A DNA stretch of 23,071 bases from Euglena gracilis (GCA_900893395.1 CAAHFI010544693.1:1-23071); one strand, 5' to 3'. Numbered from the stretch's first letter, positions 1 to 6,964 are shown. The notes: generated from the sequence alone by a model not told the origin. Program-made: numbers and translations.

Positions 1-25
1 GTCTGTCTGTCTGTCTGTCTGTCTG

Positions 26-65
<40 letters not shown>

Positions 66-84
66 GGTCTGTCTGTCTGTCTCT

Positions 85-119
<35 letters not shown>

Positions 120-173
120 TCTGTCTGTCTGTCTGTCTGTCTGTTGTCTGTCTTTCTGTCTGTCTGTCTGTCC

Positions 174-246
<73 letters not shown>
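1..246. repeat. (TCTG)n tetranucleotide microsatellite, interrupted
   Basis: Almost pure TCTG/GTCT repeats, with a few interruptions (for example TTG near 28, GG near 66, CTTC near 83 and 118) that shift the register. It starts at the first base of the window, so its left end is not seen. The open frames across it (SVCL repeats) are products of the tetranucleotide, not genes. Confidence 0.97.
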
Positions 247-260
247 TCTATCTATCTATC

Positions 261-317
<57 letters not shown>

Positions 318-320
318 CCT
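247..320. repeat. (TATC)n tetranucleotide microsatellite
   Basis: Directly abuts the TCTG tract and is made of TATC repeats with one early slip (near 260). It ends in a short TA run (321-328). Two adjoining tetranucleotides that differ by one base suggest that one grew from a mutated unit of the other. Confidence 0.96.
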
Positions 321-335
321 ATATATATGTAGTCT

Positions 336-372
336 CCAACTAAAGGTACCCCCTGGGGGTCCTTTTAGTTGG
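336..372. repeat. Inverted repeat with C-run/G-run core (hairpin 1)
   Basis: Left arm 336-353 begins CCAACTAAAGG and ends in five C; right arm 355-372 begins with five G and ends CCTTTTAGTTGG. The arms pair almost throughout, with one small offset, around a one-base centre. It shares the ACTAAA...TACCCCC layout with the hairpin at 661-704. This may be the end of a small non-autonomous element or a standalone palindrome; no family recognised. Confidence 0.75.
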
Positions 373-410
373 ATCAGGGGTCAAAATTTTTTTGTGTTAT
401 TGATGGAATA

Positions 411-465
411 GGGTCAGGGTTAAGAGTTAGGGTTAGGGTTAGGCCTAACTTATGGGTTAGGTTGG
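411..465. repeat. Interstitial TTAGGG-like tract with head-to-head palindrome
   Basis: Contains two clean TTAGGG units plus degenerate neighbours (GGGTCAGGG, GTTAAGAG, GGGTTAGG). At 438-449 the repeat turns round as GTTAGGCCTAAC, a perfect 12-bp palindrome joining TTAGG to CCTAA. It is far too short to be a telomere. It is either a short interstitial telomere-like tract or a chance low-complexity sequence of the kind common between microsatellites. Confidence 0.7.
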
Positions 466-466
466 A

Positions 467-469
467 TAC

Positions 470-565
<96 letters not shown>

Positions 566-634
566 ATATAATATTATTATATATATAATATATATATGTG
601 TGTATACATATACATATGTATATATATATATGAT
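467..634. repeat. (TA)n microsatellite
   Basis: Nearly uninterrupted TA dinucleotides with occasional TAA/ATT slips and a (TGTATACATA) segment near 598-620. Such DNA melts easily and can extrude cruciforms. It lies between the two hairpins at 336-372 and 661-704. Confidence 0.96.
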
Positions 635-660
635 ATAACTCGTAACCCGTACCCAAACTG

Positions 661-704
661 GTGTCAAGTTTAGTACCCCCCCCGGGGGGTACTAAACTTC
701 ACAC
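661..704. repeat. 44-bp inverted repeat with C-run/G-run core (hairpin 2)
   Basis: Left arm 661-681 (GTGTCAAGTTTAGTACCCCC, then one more C) and right arm 684-704 (GGGGGGTACTAAACTTC then ACAC) pair at 20 of 21 positions around a two-base centre. Arm pairing this good is unlikely by chance and suggests either recent formation or upkeep of the palindrome. It resembles hairpin 1 in layout. Confidence 0.85.
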
Positions 705-822
705 TTGCCATATATGTTATAGAATTGTAACATGTTAAAAATATCATATATTATAGTATATACACTATATATGCATTTTGTGTTATATATATTATATATA
801 TATATTATAATATGTATGCTGT
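705..822. repeat. AT-rich stretch with short (TA)n blocks
   Basis: AT-rich sequence with TA runs, clearest at about 745-770 and 783-815. No gene or other signal seen. It closes the AT-rich block that begins at 467. Confidence 0.85.
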
Positions 823-1282
823 CAGAGCATCTAGCTCATGCGGCTGTCATGATTGAAATCAGAAGGTGGCGCAAATGATGAGTGAGAGGGGAAAAAATTG
901 TTACGCACACATATTCAGATTGGGAATATTTTGTAATTTTGGCAATTTTTTTGTGCAGGATTGCCACCCGAGGCATGCCAACAGCATTTCAGTGAAAAGA
1001 TCAATCCTCTTAGCTATCCTTTGATTCTGCGGGCCAAAATTCAGTCGCAGGACCGATCAACACAATGGAGAGACGAATCGTTGTTTGGGCAAGCCAAGTT
1101 GGGAGACAGCATCGCCGTTGTAGCCGGTGCGGGGACGGACGCATACTCGGGCTGACGTTGGGGCTGGCGCTTTGGCCGGCGCTCTGGCTGACACCTGCGT
1201 ACAAGACGAAATGAAAACGGGGTGCGATAGCGTGCCGGCGGAAAAGGACTCTTCTAAATAATGATGAAACGAAATGCAATCA
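823..1282. other. Mixed-complexity stretch, no assignable gene; possible exon near 960
   Basis: This is the least repetitive piece of the left flank. At 945-959 there is a pyrimidine-rich run ending TTTTTTTGTGCAG, the form of a 3' splice site. It is followed by an open frame through 1155 whose first residues read LPPEACQQHF and whose last read GAGTDAYSG before a stop. The product matches no family I recognise. The frame's 3' end overlaps the dispersed GC box at 1141-1196, which argues against a conserved exon. I see no matching donor site or second exon. Confidence 0.3.
1141..1196 (+). repeat. Dispersed GC-rich box, copy 1
   Basis: Begins GCATACTCGGGCTGACG and continues with GGGCTGGCGCTTTGGC and CGGCGCTCTGGCTGACACCTG. 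The same order of words recurs at 2450-2497 and, reversed, at 3284-3331. This copy is about 8-12 bp longer, which fits one extra turn of a roughly 12-bp GGGCTGGCGCTT-like subunit. It looks like an interspersed minisatellite-bearing repeat; family not recognised. Confidence 0.7.
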
Positions 1283-1470
1283 GGTGGGTGGGGAGGGGGT
1301 CGGACCCACCCACCCACCCACCTTGGGGGACTTGGGGGACTACTTTTGGGGGGTCAAACTTGGGGTCCAAAAATTCTTTCCGGCACTTTGTGCCGAAAAT
1401 TGAGGAAAACCCCACGGGGTCCGACCCCCCAGGGGGGGTCTTGGCCGGGACCCACCCACCCTCCCCCCCC
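1283..1470. repeat. G-run/C-run inverted-repeat cluster with minus-strand G4 motif
   Basis: A G-rich left part (GGTGGGTGGGGAGGGGGTC) faces a C-rich right part near 1443-1470 (GGGACCCACCCACCC then TCC and a C run), so the ends can pair. Inside are CCCACCCACCCACCC at 1305-1319 (four G triplets with one-base loops on the minus strand), a perfect hairpin CGGCACTTTGTGCCG at 1381-1395, and a GTCCGACCCCCC/GGGGGGGTC pair near 1419-1440. No gene seen. Confidence 0.65.
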
Positions 1471-1909
1471 CTGTTGAGAAAATTTGTCCAAATGTTCACG
1501 ATGGTCAATCCCACAAACCTTAAACAAAAAGTTCATATCAAGGAGAATTTTTTTACGGAATTTTTTTGAGAATATTTACTCATTTACCCATTACTCATTT
1601 CATGCTGAAGCAGCACCCGATGTAAGGGCAAACAGGGATTCCAAACCCCCTGCAGTCAAAAAATGGTGGGAAGGAGAGGGGTCGGTTTAGAACCCACTAG
1701 GCAGATGGTGGCCAGGGCTAGGACCTCCACCCACCCAAGGCGGCATGCGACACCCCCAAAAAAGCCGTCCAAAAATGCCTGACACTTTCTCACGTATTTT
1801 CCAAACAAATCAGCAAAAAAAATAATGAAACATAAAAGAAAGTGCAGATAACTTTTCTGAAGCAAAGCACCGGATAAAAATTACTAAAAAAATATTAAAA
1901 ATTATCGGC
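1471..1909. other. AT-rich stretch without assignable features
   Basis: Contains A and T runs (for example near 1545-1567, 1816-1825 and 1886-1900) and one CCACCCACCC patch near 1727. No conserved frame, RNA gene or clear repeat boundary was found on either strand. Confidence 0.6.
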
Positions 1910-2104
1910 CGCAGGGGTCCCCCCCTGATGCTTGAAGGTGCGCCTCCCCTTATTATTTGAGGGGTTGTTATTTGGCGGAGGTTTATTATTTCTCCTTTTC
2001 CCAAACTAATGCTCGATTTTACTTTAAAGCAAGAACGTTGGAGAGAGACTGCTCAACCCTCCCCCCAAATAATACACCTTCAAATAGGACCCTCACCCCT
2101 GCGG
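1910..2104. repeat. Foldback repeat with imperfect inverted arms of about 50-60 bp
   Basis: Left arm about 1910-1967 reads in order CGCAGGGGT, TTGAAGGTG, TTATTATTTGAGGGGTTG. The reverse complement of 2054-2104 reads CGCAGGGGT, TTGAAGGTG, TATTATTTGGGG...GGTTG in the same order, with small gaps. The arms enclose about 86 bp. This is the architecture of a small foldback or MITE-like element, or a decayed inverted duplication. A related GTATTATTTGGGGGGG word occurs at 2375-2390. No target-site duplication was established. Confidence 0.55.
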
Positions 2105-2781
2105 GTCCGACTTCGACCATGGAGTAAACACCGCCCTGCCAAGGACTCCATGCCTGTTTCCACTAAATATCGCAAAGACCCACACAGGTCTTCCCCTTCC
2201 GCATTTCCGCTTGTTTGAAAGACAATACCTCTTGGGTAAACGCACATGGCTCTTTTAGCCCATTTCCATCCCGGATTTTTTTGAACTTCAAAAAATTTCA
2301 GGAGTTAATACCCTCCCAAAAAATAACTCCCCTGGGCCAGAACTTCAGGTGAAGAAAAAATATAACACCCTGGGGTATTATTTGGGGGGGACTCGGGCAG
2401 TGCCCAAGGCCTAGGCCTTCCTGTTCCTACCAACACCAATATTTCACAGATGCATACTGGGGCTGACGATCGGGCTGGCGCTTTGGCTGGCACCTGAGGA
2501 GGACGGCCACAATGTTGGGGGCCATGGTGAGTGGGGATGTAATGTGGCCACAGAATGATGGCGAGCCGAAATTACCCCAGTGGCCACTTTGGAAATCGGA
2601 AAAGCTAAGCCAGAAAGAAAAATACCTCAGCTGTGGGGACCCAAAATGGCATTTAACCATATGGAAAATATGGGTTTTACTATTTTCCTTCAGGGGTTCC
2701 CTTGACCCCTTCCCCCGGGTAAAATAATAAAACAGAGGATCCAGGTTTTTCCAACATACGACCCTGGAGCGAAGCGGCAAA
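2105..2781. other. Stretch without assignable gene; GTATTATTTGGGG words and GC box copy 2
   Basis: Holds C-run/G-run words around 2310-2395 (CCCTCCCAAAAAATAACTCC and GGGGTATTATTTGGGGGGG) that echo the foldback arms upstream, plus the GC box at 2450-2497. From 2510 to 2780 the sequence is of ordinary complexity. An open frame on the plus strand (2512-2727) has no recognisable motif and is not called as a gene. Confidence 0.5.
2450..2497 (+). repeat. Dispersed GC-rich box, copy 2
   Basis: Reads ATGCATACTGGGGCTGACG, then ATCGGGCTGGCGCTTTGGC, then TGGCACCTG. It is the closest match to copy 1 and lacks the extra subunit. Similarity to copy 3 appears to extend further (GGCCACAATGTTGGGGG here against GGCAACAACACTGTGGGGG), so the true repeat may be longer than the box. 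Confidence 0.7.
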
Positions 2782-2787
2782 TTAATA

Positions 2788-2842
<55 letters not shown>

Positions 2843-2913
2843 CATACATATATATATACATACATATATATATTATATATATCATATATATACATATATA
2901 TAATATATATATC
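2782..2913. repeat. (TA)n microsatellite with TACA variants
   Basis: Long TA dinucleotide run with interspersed CATACATA segments (about 2837-2865) and an ATATCATATATA segment near 2880. Simple repeat; frames across it (IYIY repeats) are meaningless. Confidence 0.96.
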
Positions 2914-3021
2914 TAAACTCTTCTCCACTATCTGAACATCAAGCTGTGGCGTTTGTGACCCAATAAGGCTGGTCATACCCCCACCTGTGACCGACTATTG
3001 GCCAACCGGGTCCACCTGGCC

Positions 3022-3045
3022 AACCAGGGCCGACCAGGGCCGACT
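3022..3045. repeat. GACCAGGGCC 10-bp minisatellite, short copy
   Basis: AACCAGGGCC, GACCAGGGCC and a partial third unit, preceded by related CCAACCGGG and CCACCTGG words from about 2998. The same 10-bp unit is repeated three times at 5314-5343, about 2.3 kb away. Confidence 0.65.
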
Positions 3046-3283
3046 GGAGCACCAAAATAGAAAGTGACCATGGGTGCCTGTTGGTGACCCCCTGGCATGT
3101 TGGTGGGCTTCCAGCGTTGCAACCCCTCCAGCCCAAAGGGGCTTGGTGTTGGGCACAGGGGATTCACTTGAAGAGTGGTTGGTTTCCCAAACAATGATGC
3201 CAAAACCGGACAGTTTGGAGAAAAACGACCGAGACTTGCTGTGCCATGCGTCGACGCCCCCACAGTGTTGTTGCCTCCAACCG

Positions 3284-3331
3284 CAGACACCAGCCCGAGC
3301 TCCAGCCCAAATGTCAGCCCCGGTGCGCATC
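3284..3331 (-). repeat. Dispersed GC-rich box, copy 3 (reversed)
   Basis: On the minus strand it reads GATGCGCACCGGGGCTGACA, then TTTGGGCTGGAGCTCGGGC, then TGGTGTCTG, matching the word order of copies 1 and 2 with several substitutions. Its opposite orientation argues that the box is interspersed and not part of a single tandem array. Confidence 0.65.
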
Positions 3332-3430
3332 ACCTTCTCACATCCCACCCCCAGTTTGTCACATCCCACCCCAGCGTATCATGTGAGCGTTGGCGTTGTA
3401 CAGGGGGAAGGGACGGGTGGTCCGACAGGG

Positions 3431-3465
3431 GGAGGGGGTCCGGGACAATACCGTCCCCCCCCTCC
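3431..3465. repeat. G-run/C-run hairpin
   Basis: GGAGGGGGTCCGG (3431-3443) can pair with CCG plus TCCCCCCCCTCC (3451-3465) around a short AT-containing loop. It is one of several C-run/G-run hairpins in the left flank. Confidence 0.5.
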
Positions 3466-3568
3466 CTGCGTTATGCCCCCTCCCTCCCTCCCTTCGGAGC
3501 CAGGACCAGGCTGAATTAAGTCTCGGCCGACCCACCCCGGGTGGGCAGGCACTCCAAGGCACACAGAT

Positions 3569-3594
3569 CCGACCCCCCCCCCAGTGGGGGTCGG
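3569..3594. repeat. C-run/G-run hairpin CCGACCCCC...GGGGGTCGG
   Basis: CCGACCCCC at the left faces GGGGGTCGG at the right, with a short C-rich centre and AGT. The CCGACCCC word also occurs near 1421 and in reverse near 1297. Confidence 0.55.
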
Positions 3595-3740
3595 GCACAT
3601 GGGCACTCGGCCAAGGCACTCTGGCGCCAATGGCACTGGTAACCCTGAAAAGGGCGATTTTGAGGCAAGTTCCGGTGCAGGACCAGGCAGGCACTGACAG
3701 GCTTCTGTAGTCAGAAGACCCCCCCGGGGAGGAGGGGAGT

Positions 3741-3756
3741 GGGTGGGTGGGTGGGT
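3741..3756 (+). other. G-quadruplex motif (GGGT)4
   Basis: GGGTGGGTGGGTGGGT: four G triplets with single-base loops, the layout known to fold most stably. It sits downstream of a CCCCCCCGGGG palindromic run (about 3719-3729). It may simply reflect GGGT slippage; no promoter or gene context was found for it. Confidence 0.7.
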
Positions 3757-4574
3757 CGAAGTCCCACGCCGGAGACCTGGGCATGTATTTCGGCACGAAG
3801 ATCGAAAAACTTTTTGGGAAAAAAAAATCCCATCAAGACAGCCCAATTTGGGGGGGGAGTCCCCCGGGGGGAGGTCCCGTGCCGGGCTGGGTAGGTGGGG
3901 GGGACCCTCTCCCCCCAATGGTCTAAAAAACTGCTTGTCCGAGACTGTGAAACTGTGTTTGATTGGCAAACATGTGTTATTTCTCCAGCTTGGGAGACTC
4001 ACATGGCTGCCTAATTGTGCCCTCCAACTGAGAACCCACCACTGATCGTCAAAGGGATCCGAGTTGACGGAATCGTTCCGAATTTGTATTTTAAAGAAGC
4101 GCACCCGAGCCAAGGTTCTTCTTTGCAGGTTGGTGCCCCGGTGGGGGTGGTTCTGCCCCGAGGTGGGGTGGGTGCGGGTGCGGTTGGGTGCTCTCCCCAA
4201 AGAGGGCGGGTTACCTCCAATTTTGGTGCGGAGTGAATTTTTTGGACCCCAGAATTGGTGCTTGGAAACAACTTGGGGCCCAAATCTACCAGTGCACTTT
4301 TGGCATTAAGGACTTTCTCCACCCTTGCACACAGGACCTCAATCAGGTGGCAATGTCAGGTCAAAGTGGCTGAAGCTCCCAAACCACAATTTTCAGCTTC
4401 ACCCGAGTGCAAATCAAATAAATGTATTCACTGAATGGAAAAATCAGGATCATAAATTCGAAAAGTGAAAAGAAAATTGCTTACTTCACAAAAGCCCTCT
4501 CCGTAAGCGCAGCAACCATCCTGCCTATTTTTTTATCCAAGCACGGGGAATATGCGCATTTCTGGTGTAAACAT
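3757..4574. other. Stretch without assignable gene; G-run patches to about 3915
   Basis: 3849-3915 is a mix of G runs and C runs (for example GGGGGGGGAGTCCCCCGGGG). From 3920 to 4574 complexity is ordinary. There are isolated signals only: a CTTCTTTGCAG acceptor-like word near 4119-4129, a TTGCACACAG word near 4325, and AATAAA at 4417-4422. These could outline a gene's 3' end but no open frame links them and no family is recognisable. Confidence 0.45.
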
Positions 4575-5100
4575 GTGCAAGGTCCCCTTTTGGCCACTGT
4601 TTGGGCAAACTTCTGTCAATTTCACCCACCTTTGGCTGCTTTTGGCATTTTTCCCACTTTAGGCTGCCGTCAGCCAGGTTGGGTAATGTTTAACAATTGT
4701 TGAGTGCTCCTGGTTCCTTTTTTGGCCACTTTTAGCTGCTCTGAATTGTTTTTTGAGCCGCTTTTGGCACGTTTGGCTTTCTTTGCCGACTTTGGCCGTT
4801 TTAGGTTGCTTCGACAGCTTTTTGGTCACCGTTGGTCAACGTTTACTGCTTTTGGCCACTTGGGGGCTTTGCGGCCATTTGGCACTTTCGCCCACTTGGG
4901 GCAGCTTTTGCTACTCTTCGGCAACTTTTGGCCACTTGAGGCTGTTCTGTTCTCTAGCCACCTTTGAGCACTTTTTGCCCACTTCCGACTGCTTCTGCTG
5001 CTTTAGGGCCACCTTCGGTCACGTTTGCCCACTTGAGGCTGTTTCTGCCGACTTTTTGGTAATCTTTGGTCACTTTTGTCTGCTTTTGGTCATTTTTTTG
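4575..5100 (+). repeat. Degenerate minisatellite, CTTTTGGCCACTTTNGGCTG-like unit
   Basis: Successive near-copies of words such as TTTTGGCCACTTTTAGCTGC, TTTTGGCACGTTTGGC, TTTTGGCCACTTGGGGGC and TTTTGGCCACTTGAGGCTG follow each other at roughly 20-40 bp spacing through the whole segment. Copies are strongly diverged, so the array is old. The T-rich strand stays open in two frames for over 85 codons with F, L and A-rich products. That is the repeat's composition, not a gene. Confidence 0.75.
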
Positions 5101-5205
5101 TGACTGCGGAAGTGGACAAAAACGGGCATAATTGGTAGAAAAGGTGGCCTAAGGTGGGAAAAAGTGGACAAAAGTGGGCAAAATGGGAAATGGGCAATGG
5201 CGGTG
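5101..5205 (-). repeat. Same minisatellite in reversed orientation
   Basis: From about 5101 the sense flips. GTGGACAAAAACGGGC, AAAAGGTGGCCTAAGGTGGG, AAAAAGTGGACAAAAGTGGG and CAAAATGGG read, on the minus strand, as CCCACTTTTGTCCACTTTTT and similar words like those upstream. The two blocks therefore face each other and could form a large imperfect hairpin. Confidence 0.65.
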
Positions 5206-5217
5206 GGGGGAGCGGGC

Positions 5218-5246
5218 CTTGTCTTGTCTTGCCTTGTCTTCCCTTG
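5218..5246. repeat. CTTGT/CTTGC pentanucleotide tract
   Basis: About five units of CTTGT, CTTGC and CTTCC in tandem. A simple short repeat. Confidence 0.75.
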
Positions 5247-5545
5247 GCACGCATATGCCATGGGCAAACCCAAGCAAAAGTTTGGGCTGGCCGGATAAAA
5301 GCTGCTGGCGACTGACCAGGGCCGACCAGGGCCGACCAGGGCCCTGTCTTTTGCCTTTGTCGGCACTGAGTTGGATCCTTCGGGGGTCGCTAAGCGATAG
5401 CCTGTCCGCTGCGCAGGGTGGGCTAGTGGGAGATGGCGAGAATGTGTGCCAAGGATTGTTTGTTCTTTGACGAATTGCACAGCCCGCCTGCCGTACCCAA
5501 TTTTGGTAACCAGGCACCTACGGGGGAATTCAACAGGGACCCTGA
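5247..5545. other. Stretch without assignable gene, containing a 10-bp minisatellite
   Basis: Mixed-complexity sequence. Apart from the GACCAGGGCC repeat at 5314-5343 I see no signal on either strand. Minus-strand frames crossing it continue into the A-rich tract and have no recognisable motif. Confidence 0.5.
5314..5343. repeat. GACCAGGGCC 10-bp minisatellite, three perfect units
   Basis: Three identical 10-bp units in a row, followed by CTGTC. Perfect units in a region of otherwise decayed repeats suggest recent slippage. It matches the copy at 3022-3045. Confidence 0.85.
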
Positions 5546-5632
5546 AAAAACGCGGCACATAAAAACGCAAAAAAAAAAAATCAAAAGAACACGAAAAAGA
5601 TAAAAAAAAATGCATCTAAAATTATGTAGCAG
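5546..5632. other. A-rich stretch before the array edge
   Basis: Runs of A (5546-5551, a 12-base run within 5569-5580, and shorter ones to 5610) separated by ACGCGG, AAAACGC and AACACG words. It lies directly to the left of the first satellite-related sequence. It could be an old A-rich tail or only low-complexity DNA; no element attached to it was identified. Confidence 0.6.
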
Positions 5633-5716
5633 CCCCCCAGGATGCCCCGGGAAAGGGACCTTGCATTTGGGGGGGGGTGACAAGAGGAGACACCACATAA
5701 CAGACAACGGTGGGTA
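5633..5716 (+). repeat. Truncated, diverged satellite fragment at the array edge
   Basis: The words GGGAAAGGGACCTTGCATTT, a run of nine to ten G, GAGGAGACACCACATAACAG and GGTGGGTA align in order with 5804-5880 (GGGGAAAAGGATCTTGCATT, G run, GAGACGGCATGTATCAG, TGGGTACAC) of the first unit. It carries more differences than any later copy. Similarity stops inside the conserved 37-bp box, and the next bases (from about 5717) match a point about 160 bp earlier in the unit. It is thus a partial tandem duplication, not a full unit. Confidence 0.75.
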
Positions 5717-6695
5717 AATGGCAGCCATCTCTTCATCACATTGCACGGGTTCTGGAGACAAAAGATGCTGGCCCGACACTCTACCCTCCGTAACTCCACC
5801 CCCCACCGGGGAAAAGGATCTTGCATTGGTGGGGGGGGGGTGAGGAGGGGAGACGGCATGTATCAGACAAGGCTGGGTACACACTTGGGCTTGTGGGGCT
5901 CGCACTGCCGCCTGAAAAACAACAAAAACGTCGGCGAACACGGCTGATTGTATTTGGCATCCACACATCCCTCCTCCTCTACTGTTTCCTCCCTCTGCAC
6001 CTCAAATCAACGCGACAAAAACTCGTTGAATTGTACGAAATGTTGGTGCAAAAATGGGTTTGGAACTTCCTCTCGTGGGGACTTCCCACAGCTGACCATT
6101 CCAGCCACGGCGGAGTCTCTCGTTTGGAGTAACATGTCACACAGGCTGGATGTCCTCTTCCTACTTTTTGAAAAAGAAACTGGCAAATTCGACGAACAGT
6201 TTTGTATCCCCAGAGTCAAACCAATGGATGGCAGCAAAAATATCCAGCACTAGACGACGCCATTGGAATTGCATGCGGATATGGAGTAGAATAGAACATC
6301 TGAAATCGGAGGATGGGTATATAATTTGAGGGGCTGCCCAGGGGCTGTTCATGAAATGCACAGAAACAAAGAGTGCCTAAATGAAAATTGTTTGCTTCAC
6401 TTCCACCCGATGCAAGCAGCAACTGGTTTGCTTCCCTCCGACAGAAACACCCTACGACTCTTCAGCTTCTATGTGTGCTCCTCGCTGGGGTTGCGCGGGA
6501 GAATGGTTGCCACCTCCACCCCACATTAGCACGGGTGCCGGAGCTGTTGGTGCAACATGGTGATGTACGAGTGTGCCAACACAATGGCAGTTTAGTTACC
6601 TCCTGCCAAAAGTGGCACCGGTAACCACTCATCCGTCACCCACACCGCCAAATAGACGTAACTGGTGTGTGCGCCACAGCATCAACAGAGAAGAG

Positions 6696-6738
6696 GTGCA
6701 CACTTGGACTGGCTGGCGGGGCGCTCGGGCCTGCATGG
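6696..6738 (+). repeat. Box-like word in the half-A insert (representative)
   Basis: GTGCACACTTGGACTGGCTG followed by GCGGGGCGCTCGGGCCTGC. It keeps the CACACTTGG..TGGC/T..GGGCTC pattern of the conserved box, but at clearly lower similarity. It suggests that the ancestral monomer was itself shorter and already repeated. Confidence 0.45.
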
Positions 6739-6927
6739 CAAAGGCCGCAAGAGGGGGAGCACTGAGGATCAGTTTCGAACAGTTTCGCACTCTCTGGCAG
6801 GCAGGTTGCACTTTAACGACAGGGGGTGTAAGATGCCTGCCGGGCATTCTGCCGGGGTAAAAGCATCTAGCAATGGGAGAGGGGAGGGGGGAGACAGCAC
6901 AAAACCATATTAGACAAGGCAGCAAAC

Positions 6928-6964
6928 GGGTGGGTACACACTTGGGCTTGTGGGGCTCGCACTG
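6928..6964 (+). repeat. Conserved 37-bp box, half-A copy (representative)
   Basis: Begins GGGTGGGTACACACTTGGGC and ends TTGTGGGGCTCGCACTG. It is identical to the half-B box (next entry) although the sequences on both sides of it have diverged strongly between halves. It recurs in half A of every unit, for example at 8711. Strong local conservation can mean a protein-binding site (as with the CENP-B box of primate alpha satellite, a known precedent), a recombination hotspot, or conversion between halves. Confidence 0.8.

Larger units (their letters stand above)
2914..3565. other. GC-rich stretch without assignable gene
   Basis: Holds a GACCAGGGCC minisatellite (3022-3045), the reversed GC box (3284-3331), repeated CACATCCCACCCC words (about 3339-3373) and a G-run/C-run hairpin (3431-3465). 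Several frames stay open on both strands because GC-rich, stop-poor repeats run through them. None shows a domain, and each is rich in G, P, S and R as expected from composition. Confidence 0.5.

Noticed and set aside
28-411. Plus-strand frame of 127 codons rich in S, V, C and L
   Set aside because: It is the translation of TCTG and TATC microsatellites.
411-465. True telomere at this end
   Set aside because: Only two perfect TTAGGG units, embedded between microsatellites and hairpins, and partly inverted.
374-667. Minus-strand IY-repeat frames
   Set aside because: They are the translation of a (TA)n tract; the same applies to 2794-2976.
3379-4200. Long minus-strand frame (273 codons)
   Set aside because: Product is rich in P, G, R, T and S from G/C-run repeats, has no motif, and other frames across the same DNA are open too. 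Best explained by a stop-poor composition.
4417-4422. AATAAA as a polyadenylation signal of a host gene
   Set aside because: An isolated hexamer with no supporting frame or exon upstream; expected often by chance.
4704-5103. F/L-rich frames resembling membrane proteins
   Set aside because: They translate the degenerate GGCCACTTT minisatellite; the hydrophobic character follows from T-rich codons.
5546-5611. Poly(A) tail of a retroposed sequence
   Set aside because: The A runs are interrupted many times and no body of a LINE, SINE or processed copy could be recognised to its left.
823-5632. LTR, LINE or DNA-transposon coding remains
   Set aside because: No reverse transcriptase, integrase, transposase or capsid-like motif was seen in any frame of the flank.
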